In this document: piece after piece, positions 56,985 through 64,000 of the stretch
Layout: every line of letters begins with the position of its first letter
How positions within the stretch are numbered: the stretch's first letter is position 1
Notes under the pieces: generated by a model
Databases searched by the model: none
What the model was told of the DNA's origin: nothing
What the model saw: only the letters and a program-made list of their open reading frames with translations
Origin: Zipacnadum sp036504235
GTDB taxonomy: Bacteria; Armatimonadota; Zipacnadia; Zipacnadales; Zipacnadaceae
Assembly: GCA_036504235.1 (NCBI GenBank)
Contig: DASXVN010000079.1
Span: 225,531 to 289,530 of the forward strand
Direction of reading: 5' to 3'
DNA length: 64,000 bases
Program-made: the position numbers and the translations under genes

Positions 56985-57020
56985 CGCCCTCCTCGCACCT
57001 GCGGGGAGGGCGTTTCCTTT
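56985..57020 (+). terminator. Terminator after pseudopilin 1
   Basis: CGCCCTCC (56985-56992) pairs with GGAGGGCG (57005-57012), then TTTCCTTTT. Confidence 0.75.
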
Positions 57021-57061
57021 TGCTCTCCGGGGAGGCTAAGAGCCCCCCTGCTTCGATACTC

Positions 57062-57090
57062 TTGACAGCAGATATGCCCCTTCCTATAAT
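57062..57090 (+). promoter_or_regulatory. Perfect consensus promoter (TTGACA-N17-TATAAT), pseudopilin 2
   Basis: The -35 (57062-57067) and -10 (57085-57090) are perfect at 17-bp spacing. The upstream CTTCGAT(A/T)CTCTTGACAGCA is shared with pseudopilin 1. Confidence 0.9.
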
Positions 57091-57130
57091 GAAAGTGGTG
57101 GTTTAGCCTATTTCTAGGGAGGTCCAGAAA

Positions 57131-57865
57131 ATGCGCAAAGGTTTTACTCTCATCGAGCTTTTGGTTGTCATCGCGATCATCGCCATTCTGGCGGCGATCC
57201 TCTTTCCCGTCTTCGCTCGGGCCCGCGCCAAGGCCCAGCAGGCCAACTGTCTGAGCAACATGAAGCAGATTGGTCTGGCCAACGCCATGTACATGAGCGA
57301 CAACGACCAGCGAGCCATGAATTGGTACCGCAATTCGTTCAGCAATACCCTGCCGGCAGTGGATACCAACAGCATGCCCGCCCTGCTCGCGCCCTACAGC
57401 AAGAACGATCAGATGTTCTTCTGCCCCTCGGTCAGCCTTACCCCCAGCGCCACCCAGCCCGGGCTGGCCCGGGGCCGCTCCTACCACATCAACGTCGCCT
57501 GTCTGTCCGGCGGCGCCGGCGGCTTCGGCAATAACTTCACCCCCGTCAAGGACAACGCGATGAACGCGGTCAATGTCGCCATCGCCCTCGACGGTGACGC
57601 TCTGGGCGGCGAGGACTGGGCGTCCCCCCGGTACGCCGACCATATTCCCGACTCCATAGCCGGCGGCAACTGGAAAGTGTCGGACCGCCACAACGGCGGC
57701 GCCAACATCGCCTACTACGATGGCCACGCCAAATGGTTGAAGTTCGAGAGCCTGTGGATCTCCTACACCGGCAACCAGCTCCCGGCCCCCGGCGGAGTCT
57801 ACGACAATATGACGACCGTCCTCACCACCTACGGCCCCAGCCTCTGGTGGAGCGACAACAGCTAG
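57131..57865 (+). CDS. Type IV pilin-like/pseudopilin, DUF1559-like, copy 2
   Basis: A 244-residue paralogue with an identical N-terminal 36-residue block through FARARAKAQQ and then NCLSNMKQIGLANAMYMSDN. The C-terminal IAYYDGHAKWL carries the DGHA motif. The globular domains differ in the middle, so the pair probably present different surfaces from a common anchor. Start ATG 57131 follows AGGGAGG. It ends at a textbook terminator. Confidence 0.85.
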   Translation: MRKGFTLIELLVVIAIIAILAAILFPVFARARAKAQQANCLSNMKQIGLANAMYMSDNDQRAMNWYRNSFSNTLPAVDTNSMPALLAPYSKNDQMFFCPSVSLTPSATQPGLARGRSYHINVACLSGGAGGFGNNFTPVKDNAMNAVNVAIALDGDALGGEDWASPRYADHIPDSIAGGNWKVSDRHNGGANIAYYDGHAKWLKFESLWISYTGNQLPAPGGVYDNMTTVLTTYGPSLWWSDNS

Positions 57866-57898
57866 TCGCCCCCCGGCGACTGTCTCCACAACCAATGA

Positions 57899-57933
57899 GG
57901 GCGGGCGACCACCAAGGTCGCCCGCCCTTTTTT
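57899..57933 (+). terminator. Strong terminator after pseudopilin 2
   Basis: GGGCGGGCGACC (57899-57910) pairs with GGTCGCCCGCCC (57916-57927), followed by six T. Confidence 0.95.
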
Positions 57934-57958
57934 CCGGCGCCGGGCACGCCGTTTCTCG

Positions 57959-58092
57959 GAGGGGCCGCACGAGCGCAGCGAGGTCGGCCCGGCCGTGGCC
58001 TTTGCCGTAAGCCCCTCCCGCATCGGGAGGGCCTGCCCGCCGTAGCTTCAGCGAAGGCGGGTGCCCGAGGTCTGCCGAGGGCGGGGTGGGCC
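57959..58092. repeat. Two dispersed repeats between the pilins and the URO-D operon
   Basis: GAGGGGCCGCACGAGCGCAG.. (57959-57996) matches 56020; the CCCCTCCC/CCCGAGGTCT element (58009-58092) matches 47519 and includes TAGCTTCAGCGAAGGCGGG. Confidence 0.65.
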
Positions 58093-58123
58093 AACGCAAC
58101 CGGAGAGCGGTGGAGACCCCCCT

Positions 58124-59200
58124 CTACAACCTCCGCCCCAACGCCGTTTCGTACACCGCCAACACGTTCTCCACCGGTACATCCGGCTGGAAGACGTGCG
58201 CCGGGCCGAGGATCAGGCCGCCGTCCTTCCCCAGCGTCTCAATCAGCCAACGGGTATGCGCGGCGACCTCCTCGCGGCTGCCGTTGGGCAGTAGGCCCTG
58301 CGTGTCCACCCCGCCGCTCCAGGTGATCCGGTCCCCGAAGTCCCGCTTGAGCGCCGCCGGCTCCATCCCCGCCGCCATCGTCTGCACCGGGTTGAGCGCG
58401 TCCACGCCGATCTCGATCAGGTCCGGGATGATCGGCCGCACCCCGCCGCAGGAGTGGTAGCGCACCCGCGCCCCGTGCTCCCGGCACAGGCCGATGAACT
58501 CCACCATCCGCGGCCGCAGGAACTGCCGCCACATCGCCGGCGAGAGCAGCAAGCCGTTCTGGCCGCCGGTATCGTCGTTGTATTCCACCATGTCCAGCCG
58601 CCCCCCGCTCGCTGCCAGCAGCCGCCGGGTCCGCTCCAGCAGGTACGCCTGCACGCGGTCCATCAGCGCCCCGGCCAGTTCCGGGCGCAGGGCCAGGTCC
58701 AGCATGAACTCCTCAAAGCCGCGCATGAACCAGGAAATCTCAAAGATGCCCCGGCTCGCGCCCCAGGTCCAGTACTCCCCCGCCGCGTCCAGTTGCGTCG
58801 GCAGCCCCGAATAGTCCCAGTCGTCCGCGGAGGGCCAGGGGTAGTCGTCCAGCTCCCCGACCTCCCGCAGCCCCCGCAGGGGGCAGTCGGCCAGGTCCAT
58901 GTAGAAGCCCACCTCGGTCTGATTGGCTCGGAACCCGACCCCCCAGATGTCGCGATAGAGCCCGTCCGGCGTAACCTCCACGGTCGGATCGGCGTAGCCC
59001 AACTCGTGGCTCGGTGGCCCAAACCGCGGCCCCACCCCCCGCAAGTCGGCGCCCAGCGCCTCCTCCACGGACTCCCCTGCCCCCAGCCCCAGCCGTGCCC
59101 GCACCGCGGCGGAGACCTCCGCCCGGGCGTAGTAATCCAGCGGCACCCGGTCCGGTTGCCGGTGCTCCAAAGCATCGCGCACGCGTTCCTTAGAGGTCAT
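58124..59200 (-). CDS. URO-D superfamily protein with His in the distal ligand position
   Basis: A 358-residue URO-D-like protein (SKERVRDALEHRQPDRVPLDYY). The H-x-C motif is RYHSCGGVRP; the distal position is GLILGPAHVFQPDVPVEN, with His instead of Cys, as in a large uncharacterised subfamily. FNDD-like YNDDTGGQNGLLLSP lies in the active-site region. Its start overlaps the end of the next URO-D gene by 11 bp, so the two are translationally coupled. It is the last gene of the operon. Substrate is unknown. Confidence 0.8.
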   Translation of the reverse strand: MTSKERVRDALEHRQPDRVPLDYYARAEVSAAVRARLGLGAGESVEEALGADLRGVGPRFGPPSHELGYADPTVEVTPDGLYRDIWGVGFRANQTEVGFYMDLADCPLRGLREVGELDDYPWPSADDWDYSGLPTQLDAAGEYWTWGASRGIFEISWFMRGFEEFMLDLALRPELAGALMDRVQAYLLERTRRLLAASGGRLDMVEYNDDTGGQNGLLLSPAMWRQFLRPRMVEFIGLCREHGARVRYHSCGGVRPIIPDLIEIGVDALNPVQTMAAGMEPAALKRDFGDRITWSGGVDTQGLLPNGSREEVAAHTRWLIETLGKDGGLILGPAHVFQPDVPVENVLAVYETALGRRL

Positions 59201-60170
59201 CTGCGGTCTCCTCGCGGGCCGGGAGGCTGTGAAACGCCTCGCCCAGCCACTGGTAATTCTCCTCGCTCATCCCCAGCGAGGCGTAGTCCTCGATGTAGCC
59301 AATAAAGCCGCCCCGCGACCCGCCCAGGCAGTCACACAGCCGGCGCACATAGGCGAAAATCTCCGCCCGCCCGCCGGAGACGGCGACGCGCTGGTGGTCC
59401 ACGGCGCAGCAGAAACACACCTGCCCGCCGAACTCCCGCCCCAGCCGCTCGACGCCGAAGATGTCCGGCTGCAGCAGCTCCAGCACGTCCACGCCCACCT
59501 CAATCAGGTCGCCGATGATCTCCCAGACGTTGCCGCAGGTATGGAACCAGACCTTCTTCCCCGCGGCGTGGGCCCGGGCGAACTGCTCGGCATAGCGCGG
59601 CGCAAACACCTCCCGCCACTTTGCCGGCGAGATCATCAGCCCCCGCTGCGTCCCCCAGTCGTCCGCGAAGCCGATGCAGTCCACCGGGTAGGCGCAGGCC
59701 TGCTCCAGGAGCGCGTTCTCCCAGTCAAAGACCAGGTCCAGCACCCGCCCCGCCCGCTCCGGCGCGAGCGCCAGGTCGCAAAGCAAGTCCTCCATCCCCC
59801 GCAGGAAGGTGGCCTGGTTGAACCCGCTGATGCCCACGCCGAACGTCAGGAAGCGGTCCGCGCCTTCCGCCACGCAGCTCGACAGCCCCTCAAACCGCCC
59901 CGGCGCGTACGGGTCGGGCGGCACGTACCCTTCCAGCGCCGCGGGGTCGGCCAGGGGCGCCGCCTGCGTCTGCCCCATGGTCTGATCCAGCGAGGACCAC
60001 ACGTACCCCCATTCGGTAGCGCCCGGCTGCTCCGGCTCCCACCCCGCGGCCGGCCCCCAGCCGCACCCCCGCACGTCGGAGCGGTCGAGGTCGCGGTTGC
60101 AGTATTTGAGCGGCACCCGCGGCGGCTCGCGGAACTCGATAGCGCGCCGCACCACTTCTTTGGCGGTCAT
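59190..60170 (-). CDS. URO-D superfamily protein with degenerate distal ligand
   Basis: A 326-residue URO-D-like protein (AKEVVRRAIEFREPPRVPLKY). The H-x-C motif is VWFHTCGNVWEI; FADDWGTQRGLMISPAKW matches the copy at 50011. In the distal position it reads GGFIGYIEDYASLGMSEEN, again without Cys. It lies 15 bp downstream of the GH36 gene and overlaps the following URO-D gene. Pairing of two URO-D types in one operon suggests a two-step methyl relay, with the corrinoid carrier encoded elsewhere (inference). Confidence 0.8.
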   Translation of the reverse strand: MTAKEVVRRAIEFREPPRVPLKYCNRDLDRSDVRGCGWGPAAGWEPEQPGATEWGYVWSSLDQTMGQTQAAPLADPAALEGYVPPDPYAPGRFEGLSSCVAEGADRFLTFGVGISGFNQATFLRGMEDLLCDLALAPERAGRVLDLVFDWENALLEQACAYPVDCIGFADDWGTQRGLMISPAKWREVFAPRYAEQFARAHAAGKKVWFHTCGNVWEIIGDLIEVGVDVLELLQPDIFGVERLGREFGGQVCFCCAVDHQRVAVSGGRAEIFAYVRRLCDCLGGSRGGFIGYIEDYASLGMSEENYQWLGEAFHSLPAREETADDL

Positions 60171-60185
60171 GAGACTCTCCCTGTC

Positions 60186-62642
60186 TTACGGCGCGATCTT
60201 CTTGTAGAACAGCACCAGCGCGGCCGGCCGGGTGGTGATCGTGACCACGAGCCCCGTCTCCATGAGTTCGCGCCCGGTTACCTCGCGCACCGCGTCATCA
60301 TCCAGATTAGTCAGCCGGTAGCGCGCCTCGGCCTCCAGGCCGCGCAGTTGGTACCGCGCGGTCTCGTAGGTGCTCTCGAAGCGCTTGAAGACCTGCACCA
60401 CGCCGTCGCCGCTCTCCGGGCGGTCGAGCTGCCACGCCATCCAGGCGTCCTCGCCCAGCGAATAGGCGCTCAGCGGGTAGAAATCGCCGTACCAATACGG
60501 CACGATCCGGGCCCGCTCGGCAAACAGTCGCCGCGCCAGATCGAAGTCATGCTCCTTGACCCGCATGTCCATCCCGGTCGTGTTGTGGGGGCACATCAGG
60601 CTGCGGAACTCATACTGGTTGGTCGCCCCCATCCCCGTGCCGAAGTACGGCGCCCACATCGCGAGGCCATAGGTCTGCCCCTGCTGGGAGGCCGGGTGCC
60701 CCTGGTAGTCGCTGCGCAGCAGCGGCGTGGCGCGCCGTAGCGTCTCCAGATCGTTGCGCCGCCCCCCCGAGGCGCAGCTATCAATGCGCATCGCCGGATG
60801 CCGCTGGAGCAGCGCATCCCAGTAGGCCAGGTAGCCGGTGACGTAATGGTTCTCGGTGATCCCTTGCCGGTCCGCCGCCTCGCCCTCCCGCCAGTAGCCC
60901 AGCGGGTCAATGTTGAAGTCCTGCCGGTAGTAGTCAATCCCCTGGTCGGTCAGGAACTTGTCAATATGGTCGGTCAGCCACGCGCGCGCCTCGGGATTCC
61001 CCAGGTTCAGCAGCCGGTTGTGGGTGTCGGTCCCCAGCAGCCATTCCGGGTGATTGTCCCACAGCCAGGTGCCGGGCGTAACCCGTTCCGGCTCGAACCA
61101 GACGATGCTCTTCACGCCGAGCGCGTGCCCGTGGTCGGTGATCGCCCGCAGGCCGTTCGGGAAGCGCTTGGTGTCCACTTCCCAGGTCCCGGTATTCGGC
61201 CACCCGGTCTGATTCGGATACCAGCCGGCGTCCATCCACCAGTACTCGATGGGGATCTTCTCCTGCACGAAGCGATCAATGAACATCATCTGATTCGCCT
61301 CGTTGGCGTTGATCATCTCCGCGAATTCCCCGGAACTGCAGGCCATCAGGTCCGGTCGGGGCAGTTCCCCCTTGATCCGCGGCAGGTTGTGCGCGATCAT
61401 CCAGCGCCGCCACAGGTTCTGCCCGCGAATCCAGTCGCCGCTGTAGAACTGCACCACCACCAGCGGGGTGCGTACTTCCTCGCCCGGATGCAGGACAAAG
61501 TGCGCCAATCCCTGCCCCCCGACCAGCCGCACCGGCGCGTTGCCGTCGCGGGTGAACTGCGCCGTCCAGTTCCCCGGCCACCCCAGCGCCACAATCGTCC
61601 CCCCGTTGGTCTGCGCGAGGTTGAAGCAAGGCATCACCGGGTCGGTCGGCCGCCCCGACGACCCCAGCCGGTAGTCGCTGCCCGGCCCCAGCCGCGTCTC
61701 CTGCGGCTGGTAGTCGGTCTCCTGCGAGGAGCTGCCCAGGAAGTGGTGCAGTTGATAGTCGCCGGTCCCCTGGTCAATCAGCGCGTCCACCGCCCGCACC
61801 TGCTCCAGCAGTGGCGTGTCCGCCTTGCCGGTGTTCTTGAAATACACGGTCCACTCCACGGTCGGAAAGTCGCTGTACTCCACCCGCGCGCAGCGCACCT
61901 CCAGCCCGGTCGCCGGGTCGGTCCAGGTCAGCGTCCGCCGCGTCCGCTGCGCGTCCAGCTTCTCGCTGGTCTCGTTCTTCGTCCAGCCGGGCAGCAGCGC
62001 CCCCGAGGGCGTGTTGCCGTACAGGAACGAGAAGGGCAGCCCGCCGGGCCGGCTGGGCAAAATAGTCAGGTCGCCCAGCCACACCTCTTTGCCGTCCTGC
62101 AGGGTGACTTTGGCGTCCGCCCAATCGGACTGGTCGCAAGCGATTCCGTCGCCGTTATCGGAGATATCCAGCATCATCTCGGTAGCCCCGCCCAGCGCCA
62201 CGTTCACCGGCACCCCCGCTCCGCCGCCATGCATCACGGGCGAGCGGAACAGCTCCTTACCCCCGGCGCTGACGATAAACACCACGCTCCCCCGCCCGCC
62301 GCTGGTCATCTCGTTATTGTCCACGCCCACGGTAGCGCTGAAGCTCGCGGCCGGCCCGGGCAGAGTCACCCGCACCTTGCTGACCGCGTGGCAAAACAGC
62401 CCGCGCGCATACTTGGTCTCGCCAATAGTCAGCGGCACCCCCCCGCGGCTATTGAGCATCACCGGGTCGTTATTAGCCAGCACAGTCAACCCCACCGCCT
62501 CCGCCGCCGTCCCCGGCCGGAAGCTACCGGCAGTCCATCGTTGCCCGAGCGCCAACTCCTCAGCCGTAGGAGAAATCCCCCAAGCAACCTGAGCAACCCC
62601 CATCATCATCAAAGCCCCCAGCAAAAGGTAAGAGCATCTCAT
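60186..62642 (-). CDS. Secreted alpha-galactosidase (GH36) with N-terminal NPCBM domain
   Basis: An 818-residue exported enzyme. The signal peptide (LLLGALMMMGVAQVAWG) is followed by an NPCBM carbohydrate-binding module (about 30-165; KYARGLFCHAVSKV, DISDNGDGIACDQSDWADAKV). The GH36 catalytic part includes WMDAGWYPN, WFEPERV, the nucleophile Asp near 575 in YYRQDFN and the acid/base Asp near 645 in LLRSDYQ after SCASGGRRNDLETL. It should cleave alpha-linked galactose or a related sugar. ATG 62642 has AAGGAG at 8 bp. It is part of the fucosidase-to-URO-D operon. Confidence 0.88.
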   Translation of the reverse strand: MRCSYLLLGALMMMGVAQVAWGISPTAEELALGQRWTAGSFRPGTAAEAVGLTVLANNDPVMLNSRGGVPLTIGETKYARGLFCHAVSKVRVTLPGPAASFSATVGVDNNEMTSGGRGSVVFIVSAGGKELFRSPVMHGGGAGVPVNVALGGATEMMLDISDNGDGIACDQSDWADAKVTLQDGKEVWLGDLTILPSRPGGLPFSFLYGNTPSGALLPGWTKNETSEKLDAQRTRRTLTWTDPATGLEVRCARVEYSDFPTVEWTVYFKNTGKADTPLLEQVRAVDALIDQGTGDYQLHHFLGSSSQETDYQPQETRLGPGSDYRLGSSGRPTDPVMPCFNLAQTNGGTIVALGWPGNWTAQFTRDGNAPVRLVGGQGLAHFVLHPGEEVRTPLVVVQFYSGDWIRGQNLWRRWMIAHNLPRIKGELPRPDLMACSSGEFAEMINANEANQMMFIDRFVQEKIPIEYWWMDAGWYPNQTGWPNTGTWEVDTKRFPNGLRAITDHGHALGVKSIVWFEPERVTPGTWLWDNHPEWLLGTDTHNRLLNLGNPEARAWLTDHIDKFLTDQGIDYYRQDFNIDPLGYWREGEAADRQGITENHYVTGYLAYWDALLQRHPAMRIDSCASGGRRNDLETLRRATPLLRSDYQGHPASQQGQTYGLAMWAPYFGTGMGATNQYEFRSLMCPHNTTGMDMRVKEHDFDLARRLFAERARIVPYWYGDFYPLSAYSLGEDAWMAWQLDRPESGDGVVQVFKRFESTYETARYQLRGLEAEARYRLTNLDDDAVREVTGRELMETGLVVTITTRPAALVLFYKKIAP

Positions 62643-62668
62643 GTGTGTTCTCCTTGGTTGTGGCAGGG

Positions 62669-63577
62669 TCACTTTTGGCGCACCTCACTTGGCAGTGGCA
62701 AAGGTCCTTGCTCGTCACAGCCGTGGATGATGAAATCGTCAATCGAGCCGAGCTTTGCATCTCCCACATGTCGGCAGAATCGGTTGTGGTAAGTCGCGAG
62801 CCATTGGTATTTGGCGGCAACGTGGGGATCGGCCGTGTACTTCGCCATGCTCGCCTCCACGCGCTTCTTGTGGGCTAGGAGAAACGGTCCACCCCGCGGA
62901 GGGGTACAGCACGCCTCCAGGTCATGGAAGCGGGCGAGGTAGTTCACAAAGCAGCGACCATCGTGGTCACGCCACAGCCTGTCTCGCTGCCGGTCAATAC
63001 CGGGACCCTCAATATGGCCTTCCTGTATGAGGTCTGCACACGTGAGGTAACAGTGCCGCACGTCTTCATCGACAAGCACGCGTGGGTAGCATGATTCTCG
63101 CCTTTCCATATCGTACGCGCGTATAAGAGCAGGGCTAACGACAAGATCGGCTTCATCGTGATGCTTGCCCAGAACAGCAGCTCCACGAACGAACAATCCC
63201 TGCTCGGCGAGACTACCGACAAGATCGCAAAGCAGGTAGATCATGTCGTGAACGCCAGTGAGATCCTGTATGGTATTGTTCTTCCGGGCGACAATGAAGA
63301 TCGAGTCCGAAAAGACGCGAATGCTCTCAACCATATCATGTTCGCGCGCGATAGCCACGCTCTTGCCGAGGAAATGAACCGCTGTTCTTAGCCGCATGAT
63401 ATGGGCGTCAAGTTGGTCACTAGCCACGGCATCCTTGATCATCTCCCGGTAGCCAAGGATGTCCAGATAGGCAACCCACGCTGTTGTGATCACAGGCGGA
63501 GCCAGTAGCCGCTGCTTCTCCTGTTCCCAAGTCTCGACGTCCGGGCGTCGGTCGTCTGTGTTCGAGGGCTCCAGCAT
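62669..63577 (-). CDS. Nucleotide-cyclase-like protein embedded in the glycosidase operon
   Basis: A 302-residue soluble protein of uncertain family. WVAYLDILGY (Asp39) resembles the F-x-DI-x-GF start of class III cyclase and related palm domains, and VFSDSIFIVA (Asp91) the second metal-binding strand; GLFVRGAAVLGKHH follows where cyclases have a conserved glycine-rich strand. The rest (SPALIRAYDMERRESCYPRVLVD) recurs in uncharacterised bacterial proteins. It lies 10 bp after the fucosidase and 26 bp before the GH36 gene. The gene looks less GC-rich than both. Second-messenger or nucleotide-based defence is a possibility, not shown. Confidence 0.5.
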   Translation of the reverse strand: MLEPSNTDDRRPDVETWEQEKQRLLAPPVITTAWVAYLDILGYREMIKDAVASDQLDAHIMRLRTAVHFLGKSVAIAREHDMVESIRVFSDSIFIVARKNNTIQDLTGVHDMIYLLCDLVGSLAEQGLFVRGAAVLGKHHDEADLVVSPALIRAYDMERRESCYPRVLVDEDVRHCYLTCADLIQEGHIEGPGIDRQRDRLWRDHDGRCFVNYLARFHDLEACCTPPRGGPFLLAHKKRVEASMAKYTADPHVAAKYQWLATYHNRFCRHVGDAKLGSIDDFIIHGCDEQGPLPLPSEVRQK

Positions 63578-63587
63578 TCTGTCCTCC

Positions 63588-64000
63588 CTACCTCAAAAAC
63601 ATCTCCACCACCGGCACGGTGACGTTCGGCTTGCGCACCGGCAGGTTCAGCGTGACCGTTCCCGGCGGCATGGACACGTGGGTCGCTTGCCAGTCCGGGA
63701 GGTCCTGCATTAGCACCTCCGAGGCGTCGTTGAGCAGTTGCGCGTAGGCGATCTTGCCCTGGTAGCCCGGCAGGTACACGTGCTGGATCGGCCAGTTGAG
63801 CAGGTGCAGATAGAGCCGCCGCGTCGCCGGGTTGTAGGTCAGCCGCGAGTCCGGCGGCGCCGCGAACTCCGCGGGCGCCGCCCCGCAGCCGTAGATCGCC
63901 CGGCTGTGCCGGCTCATCCACTCGCCCATCCCCTCCAGCGCCGCCAGCGCCCGGTAGTCGAACTCCCCGCGCCCCGTCGGCCCCACGTTCAGCAGCAGGT
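63588..64000 (-). CDS. Alpha-L-fucosidase (GH29), C-terminal part, continues beyond window
   Basis: The last ~137 residues are visible. LLNVGPTGRGEFDYRALAALEGMGEWM followed by RAIYGCG is the conserved end of the GH29 catalytic barrel (LLLNVGPxxxG), and the remainder is the small C-terminal beta-sandwich (RRLYLHLLNWP, PPGTVTLNLPV). It would release alpha-L-fucose from glycans. The frame is open at the window edge. It is the first visible gene of a minus-strand operon running to 58124. Confidence 0.85.
   Translation of the reverse strand, partial: LLLNVGPTGRGEFDYRALAALEGMGEWMSRHSRAIYGCGAAPAEFAAPPDSRLTYNPATRRLYLHLLNWPIQHVYLPGYQGKIAYAQLLNDASEVLMQDLPDWQATHVSMPPGTVTLNLPVRKPNVTVPVVEMFLR

Noticed and set aside
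60798..62792. Long plus-strand open frame (664 codons) antisense to the GH36 gene
   Set aside because: It is the mirror of a well-supported glycosidase; its translation is Pro/Arg/Gln-rich with no domain. High GC removes stop codons on the opposite strand.

Overview
The window is high-GC bacterial chromosome with no rRNA, phage or plasmid backbone. Two pseudopilins with Armatimonadota/Planctomycetota-style N-termini, several uroporphyrinogen-decarboxylase-like (URO-D) methyltransferase homologues, secreted glycoside hydrolases and large secreted proteins suggest an Armatimonadota-like heterotroph. This is an inference; no phylogenetic marker was tested. A beta-barrel protein ending in Phe and two lipoproteins point to a diderm envelope. 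Pyruvate:ferredoxin oxidoreductase points to ferredoxin-based carbon metabolism.

Layout. 0-4 kb: end of a secreted Ig-like protein, a GT39-type glycosyltransferase and an FG-GAP/VCBS protein. 4.1-9.4 kb (minus): sugar isomerase-like protein, two small proteins sharing a motif, a glycoside hydrolase tail remnant and a 1041-residue secreted protein. 9.5-14.8 kb: URO-D homologue with a clear promoter and palindromic operator, ceramidase-like hydrolase, LarA-like protein, thioredoxin. 14.9-23.8 kb: acyltransferase, triple-repeat secreted protein, purL, tautomerase, RRM protein, PPK2, then a rhodanese/MauE/nth operon. 23.8-31.9 kb: two tandem KimA-like potassium transporters, another sugar isomerase, MgtA, a GyrI-like protein. 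32-36.2 kb: a porGDAB operon interrupted by an outer-membrane-barrel-like gene. 36.2-43.1 kb: PLD-like nuclease, dnaX-ebfC-recR, and two PstS-like proteins flanking the SRP RNA gene. 43.1-46.4 kb: six tRNA genes, methyltransferase, ilvC. 46.4-52.7 kb: TolB-like protein, two LolA-like lipoproteins, URO-D homologue, second GT-C enzyme. 52.8-54.5 kb: a promoter-to-terminator two-gene module with two PD-(D/E)XK-like nucleases. 54.5-57.9 kb: argG and two pseudopilins. 58.1-64 kb (minus): apparent operon of alpha-L-fucosidase, nucleotide-cyclase-like protein, GH36 alpha-galactosidase and two URO-D homologues.

The secreted hydrolases, isomerases and URO-D proteins fit glycan breakdown with an unresolved methyl-transfer or demethylation component. 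Housekeeping genes (purL, ilvC, argG, dnaX, recR, nth, ffs, tRNAs) are interspersed singly. Many intergenic gaps hold dispersed palindromic repeats. Three stretches (about 5.0-6.0, 52.8-54.4 and 62.7-63.6 kb) look less GC-rich by eye and hold poorly characterised genes; the two-nuclease module and the cyclase-like gene are the best candidates for undescribed biology.
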